Of a DNA stretch of 64,000 nt, positions 44,520 to 59,823 are shown piece by piece. The DNA is from Cephalotrichum gorgonifer (Eukaryota; Ascomycota; Sordariomycetes; Microascales; Microascaceae). The stretch spans positions 852,420 to 916,419 of the forward strand of contig ONZQ02000009.1 in NCBI GenBank assembly GCA_900312665.1, in the 5' to 3' direction. A program made the position numbers and the translations under genes. Position 1 is the stretch's first letter, and the number at the start of each line of letters is the position of its first letter. Below the pieces are notes generated by a model. It made no database searches, was not told the DNA's origin, and saw nothing but the letters and a program-made list of their open reading frames with translations.

Positions 44520-44946
44520 CACCCACAGGTCGTCTGTTCGAGATTTACGACTATTAGGAGACTAGAGCGCCTTTGTTGATGATGTACTGTTCGGTTCGGC
44601 AGACACAGGCCTCTAATAGTCAGGTTTCCTGTTACACATGAACGTGAGTCGATCGGCGTCTATTCGGAAGAAGATGGAGGTGGCGCTTAACTACGGGGTT
44701 TTAGCCTCTCGTATAGATGGCAAGGATGGGGAGGAGCGTAGATCGCGCAGACAGCTGGAAATGAGAATTCATATTCGTATTATACAGTCCTACAGTAGAC
44801 CGCAGGCCGCCATATTAGTTCGGTGCGAGACTCGGTGCGAGATCCCTCCTTGTTTCTCCAACGCCTAACCCCCTTCCCCAACTAGCGCAGTTCCAAAACA
44901 CGATAAGCACTCCCCGCCCCCTTCCTTTTCACCCAACAACCCGCGA
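44520..44946. other. Intergenic between convergent oxidoreductase gene and DPM1
   Basis: It should hold two 3' untranslated regions. No frame, RNA gene or repeat is apparent. Confidence 0.45.
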
Positions 44947-47782
<2,836 letters not shown>

Positions 47783-48793
47783 ATGGCCGACGACAAAGGT
47801 AATTATTGCTACCGGACCCGAGATCTGACTCCCTCAATTGACTACATGGATGGGAGATATCGAGAACAAAGGCAGCAGGTGCCAATTGCCATCGATAGAG
47901 GGCTTTGGGGGGGGAAGGGGGGGGGAAACAACCCTGCCTCCTTCCTGTTCCTGATGCCCGCCGGCTATTCGAAGTCATGAACGCTGTACCGTGCGAAAAT
48001 TAGTTCGCAATGCGCTAACGTCTTGCGCCTCTCAAAAGTAGCTACCGACCCTACTGCCGTCCCCCCTGCTACGGGAGAGGCATCTTCGTCGCTAAAGGAC
48101 ACGGTCGTCGGAGAACACCCCGCCGAGGGCGTTTCGGGCCCAGCCCCTACCGAGGCAAAGACCCAGGCCACGGAACACGAGATACCGGCCCCGAAGACCG
48201 TCATCCCCCAGGAGAATGACACGCTGAAGGAAGCCGAAGGCGGGGACTCTAAGGACAAGTCTCCCACCGGTGGTGCGGGGGATAAGCCCACTACCGAGAA
48301 CGCCGAGAAGCCCACGCCCGCTGAGGCGGCCGAGGGAGGCGCGGAGGAGTCTACCGAGACGAAAAAGACGACGGCGGAGGATGAGGCTGCAGCGGCAGGC
48401 GGGGAGACGAAACCCCTAGAGGAACCCGAGCCGGAGCAGCCCAAGAAGGCAGAGGAGGCCGCGAAGCTGGCGGAGACCGAGCCCGCCGAGGCCAATGGTT
48501 CCGCTGCCGCTGCCGCCGCGGAGACCAAGGCTGAACCCGCCAAGACTGAGACTGCCGAGGAGGAGAAGGAGGCCGGCGAGAAGCGGACCGCGGAGGAGGC
48601 GGCCGTAGCCAACGGGGCCGAGAAGGACGGGCCCCCGGAGAAGAAGGTCAAGGTCTCCGAGGGCGGGCCGACCACCAACGGTGGCGGCGCGAAGAGCGGG
48701 ACGTCCAAGGCGAAGAAGGATAAGAAGGAGGCAGCTCCTGTCGGGAGGACCGCCCGGAGGACTCGGAGTCAGGGGTTGACCGGGGGTTCGTGA
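47783..48793 (+). CDS. Disordered Ala/Glu/Thr-rich protein with basic C-terminus
   Basis: No family was recognised. A 16-nt first exon (47783-47798, encoding MADDK) is joined across a 240-nt intron, whose branch region is GCTAACG, to 48039-48793, giving 256 residues in phase. Nearly the whole chain is Ala, Glu, Thr, Pro and Lys, so it should be intrinsically disordered and acidic. Two basic clusters near the end, PPEKKVKV and KAKKDKKE then GRTARRTRSQG, look like nuclear localisation or nucleic-acid-binding tails. The tiny first exon followed by a long intron is typical of highly expressed fungal genes, which is inference. Function is unknown. Confidence 0.72.
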
Positions 48794-49456
48794 GAGAAGC
48801 GGCTCATACCTACAACATGTCAACAACAACAAAAAAAAGAAAAGAAAAAAAGTCACTGAGGATATGGTGGGGGTCAGTTTGTTTGGTTGGCTCGTTTTTG
48901 GAGCTGTCTCTCTCTCCTTTTTCTTCCTCTTTGGCTTCTTCTGGACTTGGCGATTAAGGAATGGATATTTCCTATCTTCTCAAAATACGGAGGGGATGGG
49001 GCTCGGGTGGGTTGGGAGGATGGTGTCTTCTGGTTGCTGGGTTTACTCCGTAGATATCTCGTCTAATACGGTCTTTCTTTGATTTCTTCGCGTTACTGGA
49101 AGAATGGCGAATGCAATCTAGAAAGAAAGCATTCGTTCCTAATTACGTATGTCCGCGTTTCATGAGACGGTGTTAGCTGCCGAGGTGGAAACACATACAC
49201 CATACAGAGTACACTCGTAGATGAAGGGTCGGCGGGTTGGGAGGAATATGGTGGGGGAGTGGGCCATGATATCGAGTGAAGAACTCGCGCCCCTCTCTGT
49301 CTACGAGTACTCGGCAGTGTTCTAGGCAGGCCAGGTATCCACTGTGGTTGTGGAGAATAACGAAAGATGAAACGCGCCCCGCTAACATCGCGGCGGACCT
49401 ATTCACGCTGAGTATGTACTCTGTCTTTTAAACCCAAGAAAATTCTCGACTACGCG

Positions 49457-49492
49457 TACGAGTACAAGTAGATACAAGCACTTGTACTCGTA
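49457..49492. repeat. Perfect 12-bp inverted repeat with 12-nt loop
   Basis: TACGAGTACAAG (49457-49468) and CTTGTACTCGTA (49481-49492) are exact reverse complements. They share the word AGTACAAG with the palindrome at 31304. Confidence 0.8.
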
Positions 49493-50459
49493 GTGGTCTC
49501 TCTAGCCCGATTACTGGGGGGATGGCCTTGCAGGTGGGGATGCAAGGTGGTCTCGTGAGGACTGTGTTTATGTGGGGGAGGGTGTGAGAAGGTAGAGCAT
49601 CGGGTACAGCGATAGTGTTTGAAAAAAAAAACGTCGTCGGTACAGGAAGGGACGGCTTGAGGAAGGAGCAGCAGGATATATCTAAACTCGGGCGATGGCC
49701 ATAAATCCCGCTCCAGGGCAAACGGGCCGGGCCTGACGGTGCATGACTGCATCGCTCGTAATACTTGAATTCCGTGTTGATGTGATACATAGATAATAGA
49801 TTGGGAAAGGCAGGTATATCGTCCCTTCCCTGTGCCTCGGTCGACTGTTAGAGGCACAAGCTGGGCCCCGATTTAGCATAGTGGAGGACCAAGATAGGAC
49901 TAGATTCGGTATACTAGTAGTTTGTGTGGCGCTGACGAGCTTAGGAGTACTAGTAGTTCATCGACAGAGGGTCTGATTTGCACGTCAACTGACCGAAAAC
50001 AAGGGAACACGCGGCTCAGCATCGGGTAGGTATCAACGGCCGACCCCTGCTAAATAGCGCAAAAGCTTTAGGGCGGTTCAGAGCTAGTTTTTACATGGGA
50101 AGCCACCTGTCACTAGGACAATAGCAGGAAAGGGAGGTGTCCATTTTCGAACCGCCATCAGACAGTGGAAGACAAGAGGATTTCTGTAGAGGTGCCTGAC
50201 GGCCTGACTTATATGGAAAACTCAGGGGTTCTCAGCCCCTGACAAAAACTAACTCAACCCACTCATCGACAGCCACGATACTACCTGGTCTTATTTGCTG
50301 AGGGAAACTCTAATACAAGTGCTTACAGGGCGAAAGCACTGGCCCGCTCGAAGGCTGATGAACAGGCAAGTCAATGATCTCGCAAAGCAACGTAACGTAC
50401 GGGGAACTTCACCGCAGGAGGATGATTTCTCTTCCCAATGACATCAGGGTTCCCGGTGC

Positions 50460-50490
50460 TTTTTTTTTTGTTTTTTTTTTTTTTTTTTTT
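50460..50490 (+). repeat. Poly(T) tract
   Basis: Ten T, one G, then twenty T. The length is likely to be unstable and error-prone. Confidence 0.85.
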
Positions 50491-51326
50491 AAACAGGGGC
50501 GATGCAATCTTGCTCTGCCCTACCAGCGGGATGAGATACGACATGAACACTTCAGGATTCCTTGATCGATTCTTGTGCCTTGGAGTATGTATTATTTGTA
50601 CATGACCGATACGGGATAGGTTCAAAGGTACCCACAGATCTGGCACACGCGGGGCGACAGAGTTCGTATTCGATAACCCCTGGATCCGAGCCGAACCGTC
50701 GAATGGGAGCGGCGGGCCCTCCGAAATGCCCCACTTCCAACCCTGCCCCCAAGGAAAGGGAGCGTCTCTTTTATGGTTGGCCGCTCTCGAATACGGGGTA
50801 CATTGGGGTACAAGTGGTTCATGCCTAAATTTAGCACCGCCCCCCCCGCCATGCCCGCCGCAAAGTTGGCGGTGGTGGAGCCGCAGGTGGTGGTAGGATA
50901 GTGAGATCGCTATTGTTCTCAGGCACATTTTCATGCGTGGCATTTGGAATGGATCGGAGGCCGCTTTTATTTTATGGGGGCGGGAGTTACAAATAGACTC
51001 ATATGTATGGGTACAGCAAGTAATACTGCGCGCGCAGCTATGGATACGAGTAAGGATGAGGATGATAGATGAACATATATGGGGCGATCTGCGGATCGCT
51101 GGATGTGCCAGTGTCTGTGCCTGCAACTGTGGGAGATGTGTCTTGCTTGGTAGCTTTGATGGGTACGTAGGATCGAAGACATTGGTTGGGTCTTGTTTTG
51201 GTGGAGGGTTGTGCGAGCGAGTATGTGTTGCACCATAATCTTTCGGAGCGGCCGAGTGGGTTGTCAGTCTGCTTCCTTGTATTGACAAAACCTGTATTAT
51301 GCAGCAAAATGTGCGGATGTAGGTAG

Positions 51327-51344
51327 GTACTATGTACGTAGTAC
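51327..51344. repeat. Inverted repeat GTACTA...TAGTAC
   Basis: Six-base arms GTACTA and TAGTAC flank TGTACG. This is another GTAC-rich near-palindrome in the same gene-poor interval. Confidence 0.6.
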
Positions 51345-52396
51345 TATGATAGGTATGTTTGGGCACGTGCGTATCTACCAGGATTATACCTGAATAGGTA
51401 GCCATTCTCCCCTGGAAATATTGGATTCCCTGGATGGTTCATGCTGCCAGTGACTGGAGTGGTGAGACTTGGGATGCCATCATCAAGCGATAAATAAATG
51501 AAGTCCTACCTATCCTCGTTCGACGAGGATCTTCCAAATGCATGTTGGCGGGTGGTCGGTGCAAGGCACAAGTCGCCAAGATCCCAACTCCCGTTCGGAA
51601 TGTTCCATACTCCAAGGTATCTTCGTACGTCTGTACCTCCATGTACCCACTAAAATCTAACGTCTCCATCTATCAGCCCCACATGAGCCCGTTCGGGACA
51701 GACTGCCGCGACAGTCTTCCATCGGTCCGTCCCAAGGACGCGGCGAAGTCGCAGCAGGAACAGGGATGGCACATGTACAAGTTTATACTCGTACAAGTAT
51801 TAACCCCATTCCCTGTCCTTAGCCTCTTGGCCCTCTCCTCTCCCCGGCCTCCTCGCGCTACCCGAACCGAGCGAGCAGCCTTATATGCGTGCACGCTAAG
51901 AATTTTCCACCTCTGCCCCCCTTCGTTTGCTCTGGACATTCTTTACGAGTACTTGGTCCAATCCAAAAACTCTTCAGGTGTCTTCTTGCTTCTTCACACG
52001 AGGGTGTTTCATTCGTTTATTTTACTCCCGCTAGGATTTCCTCGTCCCTGCCCCTCGTTCGCTTATTCCGTGGTCTTAAGCTCGACTGCCTCGTGACCTC
52101 GACCAACCCAACGATCCGCCTCCATACTCGTGGGACAGGAACAACACGAGCCTTGGTCCTCCATCCCCACCGCGCCCAAAGGCCATGCTATATCGCGCTT
52201 CATAGGCCAAGCCACAAGCGTGCCTGGTCCCTTCCATTCGTTATCACTCGTCGCCTCCGGACCGTGCCCGAGACCGTGCCTGCCAAGACTCTGTGCACTA
52301 GACGGCCGCCGAGAGAGGCAACAACGCCTTTGTGCGCCTGACTCCTTCGAATTCTCTTCGCACCCCCGCCTTTCGGGTCGGCCCAGGTCGTAGACG

Positions 52397-55300
52397 ATGG
52401 AGAAACTCATCACCCTGCTGGGGAGGGACGAAAAGTTCGACGGTGGGAAGGAGCTCTTATTGCTGCTTCAAGATCCCTTCTCCGGACAAGTGAGTTATTA
52501 TACCTCGAGAGGAGACCCTTATGAGGGATATGACAGCCGGTCCTAACCTGCTCGTGTTCCATAGCTCCAACAAACCTCGGTATTCACTGCCCTTGGCTCC
52601 TCGCTCGGCTTCACCGCCGCCATCGCCGTCCTATTCTCCCTCCTCCGACCCTACAACCAGACCGTCTACGCTCCGCGCCTAAAGCACGCCGACGAAAAAC
52701 ACGCCCCGCCTCCGATAGGGAAGCAGGTATGGTCGTGGGTCACCCCGCTATGGCGCACGAGCGAGAAAGACATGATCGGCTTCGTCGGCGTCGACGCTAC
52801 CGTCTTCCTCCGCTTCACAAGCATGTGCAGGAACATATTCATCGTCCTTAGCATCCTCGGCTGCGTCATCCTCATCCCCATCCACGTAAAGTTCGTCGAC
52901 GAGGCCACGAAGCCTGAGTCGTGGCTAGCCCAGCTCACCCCGTCCAACGTCTGGGGCACTCCGATGTGGGCCCAGGTTGTGTTCGCATACCTGTCCACCG
53001 TTGTTTGCTTGGGATCCTTGTGGTGGAACTATAAGAAGGTCCATGATCTGAGGCGCAACTACTTCGCGAGCGAGGACTATCAGAACAGCTTGCACGCGAG
53101 GACACTTATGGTACGCCCCTCCCACCCCCTTTTTTTACCGCCCTTTCCCTCATATGACGTCGTATACTTAAAGCTGGCCCATACTAACGTATCTTGCGCA
53201 GCTCACTGATATCCCAAAAGAGCGGGCCTCCGACGAGGGGATTGCTAGGATCATCGACGAGGTGGTACCGAGCTCGTCGTTCGCTCGCACTGCAGTTTCC
53301 CGTAACGTCAAGGACCTTCCCGAGCTCATCGCATCTCACGACAGGACCGTCCGGAAGCTTGAGAAGGTGCTAGCGGTCTACCTCAAGGACCCCCAACAGC
53401 TCCCGGCCTCGAGACCCTTGTGTAAACCGTCGAAGAATGATCCCTCGTACAGCACATATCCCCCCGGGCAAAAGGTCGACGCCATCGAGTATCTCACGGG
53501 GCGGATCCGCAGCCTCGAGGTCCACATTAACGAAGTCCGAAAGAGCGTCGACAAGCGCAGCACCATGTCGTACGGATTCGCAAGTTACTCGGATATCGTC
53601 GAGGCCCATAATATCGCTTACGCCTGCCGGAAGAAGAGGCCCAGCGGCGCCTCGGTCCAACTCGCTCCTCGGCCGAGCGACATCATCTGGGACCACATGG
53701 CGCTCAGCCGATCCGCGCGGAGCTGGAAGCGAATGATGAACAACCTGTGGGTCGCACTGCTGACGCTGCTATGGATTGCGCCGAACGCCATGATCGCTAT
53801 CTTCCTCGTTAACCTCAGCAACCTCGGTCGTGTCTGGCCGGGCTTCCAGAAGAATCTCCAGGAGAACTCGGTCGTGTGGGGTATGGTCCAGGGTATCCTC
53901 CCCCCCGCCGTGACGTCCCTCATCTACCTCGTCCTACCCATCATCTTCCGCCGCATGTCCATGGCCTCGGGCGACCAGACCAAAAACGGCCGCGAGCGCC
54001 ACGTGCTCGCCAAGTTGTACACCTTCTTCGTCTTCAACAACCTCATCGTCTTCTGCCTCTTCAGCACCATATGGTCGACCGTAACCACTGTCGTCAAGGA
54101 GGCCAACAGCGGCATGGACGCGTGGCAGGCCTTCCTCAAGGCCGACTTCGTCTCCGCGCTCTTCCTAGCTCTCTGCGGTGTGAGCCCGTTCTGGGTCACC
54201 TGGCTCCTCCAGCGCCACCTCGGTGCGGCCATCGACCTCTCGCAGCTCTGGCCCCTGGTCTACAGCTTCTTCATGCGCCGCTTCTCCCACCCGACGCCGC
54301 GCGAGCTGATCGAACTCACGGCGCCGCCCGCCTTCGACTACGCCAGCTACTACAACTACTTCCTCTTCTACGTCACCGTCTCCCTCTCCTTCTCCGGCAT
54401 CCAACCGCTCGTGCTGCTGGCGGCGGCCATGTACTTCGCCATCGACGTCGTCCTTAAGAAGTACCTGCTCCTCTACGTCTTCGTCACCAAGACGGAGTCG
54501 GGCGGCGTCTACTGGCGCGTCCTGTTTAACCGCTTCATCTTCGGCCTCGTCCTCTCCGACCTCGTCTTCTTCCTGACGACTTGGGTACGCGGCGAGGGCA
54601 CGCACGTCCAGGCCTTCGCCGTGGTTCCCCTACCGTTCATCGCCATCGCCTTCAAGTTCTACTGCGCCAAGGCCTTTGACGACAAGATCTACTACTACTC
54701 GACGCGCAACGTCTCGAAGCACCCCGACGAGGCGGCGCTCGGCAAGGAGTCCCGCCTCAGGAGCGAGAGGCTCGCGTCACGGTTCGGGCACCCCGCCCTG
54801 TACAAGCCGCTCATCACGCCCATGGTGCACCAGAAGGCGCAGAACATGCTGCACGTGGTGTACAAGGGCCGGGTGTCGGACGGGAGGGAGGCCGGCTCCG
54901 GGGTCGGCGGCGACATGATGAGCGTGTCGGGGTACTCGGACACCTACGCGCTCGACCCCATGCACCGCGGGAAGCCGGGCAAGTCGATCGCGTCCTCGAA
55001 CGGTGTGCCCGGCTTCGAGTTCGTCTCTGAGTCGCACCTCGACTTCGAGTACTACAAGTCGCGGCCGGAGTTCGCGGACGAGCACGGTGCGGGCGACATC
55101 TTCGGCACGAACTCGGACATCATGCGGCCGGGGACGCCGGGATCCACGTACGGCGGGAGCAACGGGTCGCGACCCGGCACCCCGACCCAGGGCGGCGGCA
55201 ACGGCATGTTCAGGCCGTACACGCCCCCGCGCTCGTCCAGCCCCCAGTCGGCCTTCCTGCAGCAGCCGCTGTCGGGCGAGGGGGTGTCTCGGTCGAAGAG

Positions 55301-55622
55301 CCCGCTCTACTCCATGTCGAACGAGAGCTCGCACGGGCTCGTGAACGCGGGGGCTGCGCCGCCCGTCTCGGAGCGCGCGGGGTCGCCCCACTCGAGGAAC
55401 GACAGCCTCGACACGTCGGTGCTGCGGACGCCTACGGGGTCGGCGGGCCGACGGTCGGGGCGCTGGGCGGCGGGCCGAGGGGGTATAGCGGGCTCGCGCA
55501 GGCGGAGGAGCCTGTCGCCGACCCGACGCAGTACGATTACTTCCGGGGAACTCGGTCGACGAGGAGGCCTGGCGAGGGGTGGTAAGAGTGCTTCTTTTTC
55601 CGTAGGGATGAAACCTCTCTGA
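52397..55622 (+). CDS. RSN1/CSC1-type calcium-permeable cation channel (OSCA/TMEM63 family, DUF221)
   Basis: Membrane channel of the CSC1/OSCA/TMEM63 family, gated by membrane tension or hyperosmotic stress. Exons 52397-52489, 52565-53110 and 53202-55622 join in phase to 1019 residues; introns are 75 and 91 nt. An N-terminal RSN1_TM block (three helices, with VFTALGSSLGFTAAIAVLF and NIFIVLSILGCVILIPI) leads through TLMLTDIPKERASDEG, formed across intron 2, into the cytosolic PHM7-type domain (about 215-380). The conserved pore-forming block follows, from APRPSDIIWDHMALSRSARS through VLPIIFRRMSMASG and FALVLSDLVFF-like helices to about residue 700. The last 300 residues are hydrophilic, Ser/Gly-rich and likely a regulatory tail. 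It resembles yeast Rsn1/Csc1 more than a transporter of known substrate. Confidence 0.93.
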
Positions 55623-57492
55623 GAAAGAAGTACACACTGCCTCTTTTTCTTTCCCCTCTGTCTTGTGTGAATATGGGGATCTAGGGCGGTGGCTTGTTTC
55701 CCTGCACTATAAATAATTTTGTAGCATTTTTTTTCACCATGACAAAACATGGCAGTTTCCTTTGTTGGGGCATGGATAAGCTTGGGAAAGGGGGGGAAAC
55801 ATTGGGGACATTTTCATGAATATGATGATTTCTTTTTGGATGGATATCCGGGATATTTGGGATATATATTGATTAGAATTAATAATCTGACACCTTTCGA
55901 TTCTTGGAGAAGTCATGGGGCTTTCTTTTTTATTGTGTGGCCAGGCCATGGGCTTACTGGGCTGCGGATACATGTAGCGACGGCCTCTTGGTGGTGCTTG
56001 ACCGAGATCCTACAAGAGGTCCTACTAGAAGATCGTGGCGCCTGCAACGAGGTTTACTCTTTCCATGTGGGTTATTAAGGCTAGTTAGCTAGTAGCGCTG
56101 CTTCGCTGGCATATTTTTCTCGAAGACCCGAGATATGGAACTTCATTCGTTGGACCGCTTGTAGCTTCTGTCTTCTCGCAGAGACGTGGTCCACGGGGCA
56201 AGCTGATATTAAAACGAAACCTCGAGCCCTCTGGGGCCGGAACCCGATTTGATGCGCTCGGTCTGTCAACCCGAGGATCAAGGACCAAAATATTACAAGG
56301 CACACGAATGAGGACCGCGGAATAGTTCCTATAGTTGTCTTTGGGACTCCGTCTAGCTAGTCTAGCTACCTAGGGCCGGCCGCGCTTGACTGCGCGAGAA
56401 GCCTGAACCTGCGAGACAATGCTACGAGACAATGCCGTCGTTGACTGGACTGACAACTCGGGTGTCTTGACTGAAACCCCATTTAGGAACAAAAAAAATC
56501 TTCATTGCTCCTTTTCCTTTTCGGCTCTTTATATCTGGGGTACCTAATGATTCCTCGTACGTAGTACTGAGTATCGCTGTCGTGCTCCCTAATTGCGATC
56601 TACGAGTGTCCCTTCCCTGCTACTACGTACTGTCGTCTCCAGGGAAAATAAGGTTATGCAGCTTCATCCTTGTCCCTGCACCATAGCGCTCCCGCGCGCC
56701 CGTGGGGGCCACCCCGCAGAACGCCATGCCGATCCAAGGGTCTTCGAACGAACCTCATCCATAGGGCTGATGCAAGACCATGAAATGGTACGATGTCCTT
56801 CTAACGTCCGGTGAAGTTGCCGTACTCGCAGGTCAAGTCGCGAAAATACGCATAGATAGAGACGTCTTCAATAACGGTATATGTTTCCTTTTTTTGAAAC
56901 TCTGTTTCTTTTTCCCTTTCGAGATTTCAATGTCCCCAACCGCGGAGCTTGTCTGGGTTTCCTCCACCAGTGGGACTTGTGCCCCCACTAATGTTAGTCA
57001 GACTTACACGGAAGGAGCATCGGGGCCGCGCTTTCCTAACAGCAACCGACCATACTCCAGTCTCCAACCCTTTTGTGAATTTCTCGAATTAAAAGGTCAA
57101 AAGTCAAAACCGTAGTAGCTTTGCAAAAGGAAAAACAAAAGGAAGGCACGCTGTTTCCAATTATGGGAATTCTGCACCAGTCAACCTGGCTGATCCGGAA
57201 GGTGCTCACCGCCCACCTCTCAACTATAAATCCCCCCCGGAGGCTCCCCTTCTCTCCCCTTCCCTTCTTCGCACTTCTCCAACATGTTTTGTTTTCTTTT
57301 GCATTTGGGATAGAAAGATTTTGGCTTCCATTCTTTTTCGATTTTTTGTTTTCAACTTGTGACTAGTCGGAACGTTCCGACTTTGTCACTTGGTGGTGAC
57401 CAGTTGGAAGTTCCAACTTGGATATCTTCGGGTTTGACCTTGTGGACTTGACTTCCCGGATACCTGGACTCCCTGGATTTGGATCGACCAAA

Positions 57493-57582
57493 TGGACTCG
57501 AATATCTGGATACCTGGACTCTCTGGACTCAACTCTTTGGACTCGAATCTCTGGATACTTGGACTCTCTGGGCTCGACTCTC
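57493..57582. repeat. 45-bp tandem repeat (two full copies plus partials)
   Basis: Two 45-bp units begin TGGACTCGAAT at 57493 and 57538 and differ at few positions; partial copies flank them. Each unit is itself built of TGGACTC/TGGATAC words. The frame stays open through it (repeated SGYLDSL), simply because 45 is a multiple of three. Confidence 0.8.
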
Positions 57583-57705
57583 TGGATACCTGGACTTTCC
57601 TGTGCTAAACCGGACTCTCTGGAGGCTTGCTCATCTCTACTATATCTTGACTAATATTAGCTACCCTGTTCGAACTACCCCTTCGCTTTCCCTCGACGAT
57701 AGATC

Positions 57706-57865
57706 AAACCGAACGAACATCGAATGAGCAAATGTCGAACAAATGTCGAACGAACAAACGTCGAACGAACAAGCGTCGAACGAATAAATGACGAACGAAC
57801 AAACGTCGAACGAACAGACGTCGAACAAATGTCGAACTGTCGAACAAATGTCGAACTATAGAACA
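57706..57865. repeat. 15-bp minisatellite (GTCGAACGAACAAAC-type)
   Basis: About ten degenerate units of roughly 15 bp built on GTCGAAC and GAACAAA words, some shortened to 8-11 bp. On the minus strand the array reads as repeated STFVR, which follows from the unit length and is not evidence of a gene. Confidence 0.85.
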
Positions 57866-58279
57866 AACCGGAGTCCCCCATCGCCATGGGCCCGTCTCAT
57901 GACATATTAGATTTAGTTACAAGTTATAGGCCACGGCCTGGCAGGGGGGCCCAGGTCGCGGCCGCTATAGGATCCTTTACCCTTCGCCTCCCCCGAATGG
58001 GGGCGAACGGTGTCGCCATATGCTGTGTTTCCTGCGATCGGCGCACTCGACGAACCACATCCGACCGAGCCCGTCTCTGAGACTGGCCTTCACGTGGCGA
58101 CGGGCGTAAGTACCGCACATGGCAAGTGCCTGTTCGGGAAATCAGCAAGTCTCTCGTAGATATGTATGTAGTCTGCGCGATGGTTAATGTTTGTTGCCTA
58201 TTTAGAAGTCTGACACCCTATTACCGATTGAAGCTAGGTAAAGCTTGAATGTGACTTGTAATTACGCATTAAGTTTTTT

Positions 58280-59823
58280 CTAGAGCCTTCCATGCTGCGC
58301 TAGGTTCCTCAGCCATGTACCCAGGTCATTCTTGATGCCCTTCACCACCTTATCCTCAATAATCCCATCCATCCAAGTAAGCGTAATCGCCACGCCGCCC
58401 GACCCGTTGCATCCAGCGATATTCACATTAAATGCGGTCCCGGTGATCTTAGCCTGACTGAAAACAAGCCTCGTAATCTTCACCTCCCCCCCGTCGCCGT
58501 CCCCCGCGATAACTCCCACGTTGCTTACCTCGAACGTCGCTTCTGTAGGCTTGCCATCCATCTTCCTAAACTTCTCACGCCAGTCGGTGACCCAGTGTAT
58601 CATGCCCATGACATTATCTGCGGGCAGCTGCTCCGCCCCGCGCTTGAGGTCTGCCTTGACCCCCACCGCAATCTCCCACAACTTCTCCTCGAGAGCGGTA
58701 GCACCTCCCTCGGAGCGTAGGAGGAGGGATTGGATCTCTCCGACTGTTTCTGGGAGGAAGGAGTGCTCGAAGGGGGCCACGAGGACGCTCATCGACTTGG
58801 AGGGGTTAAAATCCGGAACTGATACATAGGGGCGGAGGGACATGGGGGTCCCCGACTTGAAGGACTTCTCGGAAGGTAGCTGCCTTGCCAGGGAGAGAAC
58901 AGTCAGGGCGTGTACGAGACCGGTCAGGGTCGTCCCATGCATCCTGCAGACCGCAAGAACTCCGTCTATCGCTTTCCCGTCCACGAAAAGGAGACCGACG
59001 TTCGATTTGAAGTGGCCGTGGATATCGATCGGCTCTCCCGCCCAGGCCGGCTCTACTTTCGGAGCAAGGAATGATGGGCAAATCTCACCCCAGATAGTCT
59101 TGGCGATGAACCACCAGCTCAGGGTGAAGTTCACGGCTTCCTCCTGCGGCGGAGGGAGGACGGGAGCTTCCTGGAAGTGGAGCACGGGGGATTCGAGAGC
59201 CGCGTGGCCGCTGGGGACGTCGTTCTCGCGGAGGGCGGATAGGAAGAATTCGTGAAAGAGTTTCCCGCTCAGACCGTCCCCTATGCCGTGGTGCCACGAG
59301 TAGACGATGTCGAGGCGGCTAGTCTCACTTGAACCCCCATCACTCCTGTCCACGATGGTGACCTTCCAAGGTGGGCGCGTCTCGATGTCCGGCCACAGAG
59401 TATCGTGTCCGCTCTCGAGGACTCTGGCGAGCTGCGTCTGGTACTCGTCGTCGCTTTCACAAGGTGCCGCCGAGTGCCAGACCACTTGCGTCTCGAGGTC
59501 TATTCTCGGCACATGGACGAAGCAGGGCTGGGGCGAGTCCTCATCTACGATGCCGACCCGTAGGAAGGGCTCCCGCTCTACGACGGAGGCAAGGGCGGTC
59601 AGGATCCACTTCTCCCACGTCTGCCTGTCCAACGGACGGGGAGCCTCGTACTGGCCGGCGATGGAGACGCATCGGTTTAGGCCCAGGGCGTGGCGGGCGG
59701 TGGAGTATTGCTCGCTGGGGACGCTCTGTCAGGACGGCGCTTGGATTGGGCGGGAGTTACGGATAGGAATACAGGTGCAGCTTACAGCTTGCCACAGGGG
59801 CGGACTACCGCGGGCTTTCCCAT
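58280..59823 (-). CDS. Alcohol O-acetyltransferase-like protein (AATase/condensation fold)
   Basis: Member of the fungal alcohol acetyltransferase family (CoA-dependent acyltransferase fold), expected to transfer an acetyl or acyl group to an alcohol; the real substrate is unknown. Exons 59823-59786 and 59723-58280 join in phase across a 62-nt intron to 493 residues. The N-terminal block LNRCVSIAGQYEAPRPLD resembles the family start. The catalytic HHxxxDG motif is present as WHHGIGDGLSGK. The conserved LPSEKSFKSGTPMSLRPYV and a C-terminal ITLTWMDGIIEDKVVKG also fit. The acceptor was chosen as GACAGAG because only that keeps phase. No signal peptide or clear membrane helix is seen. Confidence 0.82.

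Larger units (their letters stand above)
48794..52396. other. Gene-poor interval (3.6 kb)
   Basis: No recognised gene. It contains GTAC-rich inverted repeats (49457-49492 and 51327-51344), a poly(T) tract (50460-50490) and one long but unconserved minus-strand ORF (50371-51405). The right end, from about 51900, is C-rich on the plus strand and probably the RSN1 promoter and leader. Confidence 0.4.
55623..58279. other. Gene-poor interval with two minisatellites
   Basis: About 2.7 kb between convergent RSN1 and acetyltransferase-like genes. A stretch near 55670-55900 is AT-richer than its surroundings and probably belongs to the RSN1 3' region. Two unrelated tandem repeats at 57493-57582 and 57706-57865 are listed separately. 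No conserved frame is seen. Confidence 0.45.

Noticed and set aside
57418..57887. ORFs across the minisatellites as repeat proteins
   Set aside because: The open frames follow from repeat units being multiples of three. There is no start context, flanking coding sequence or codon bias to support genes.
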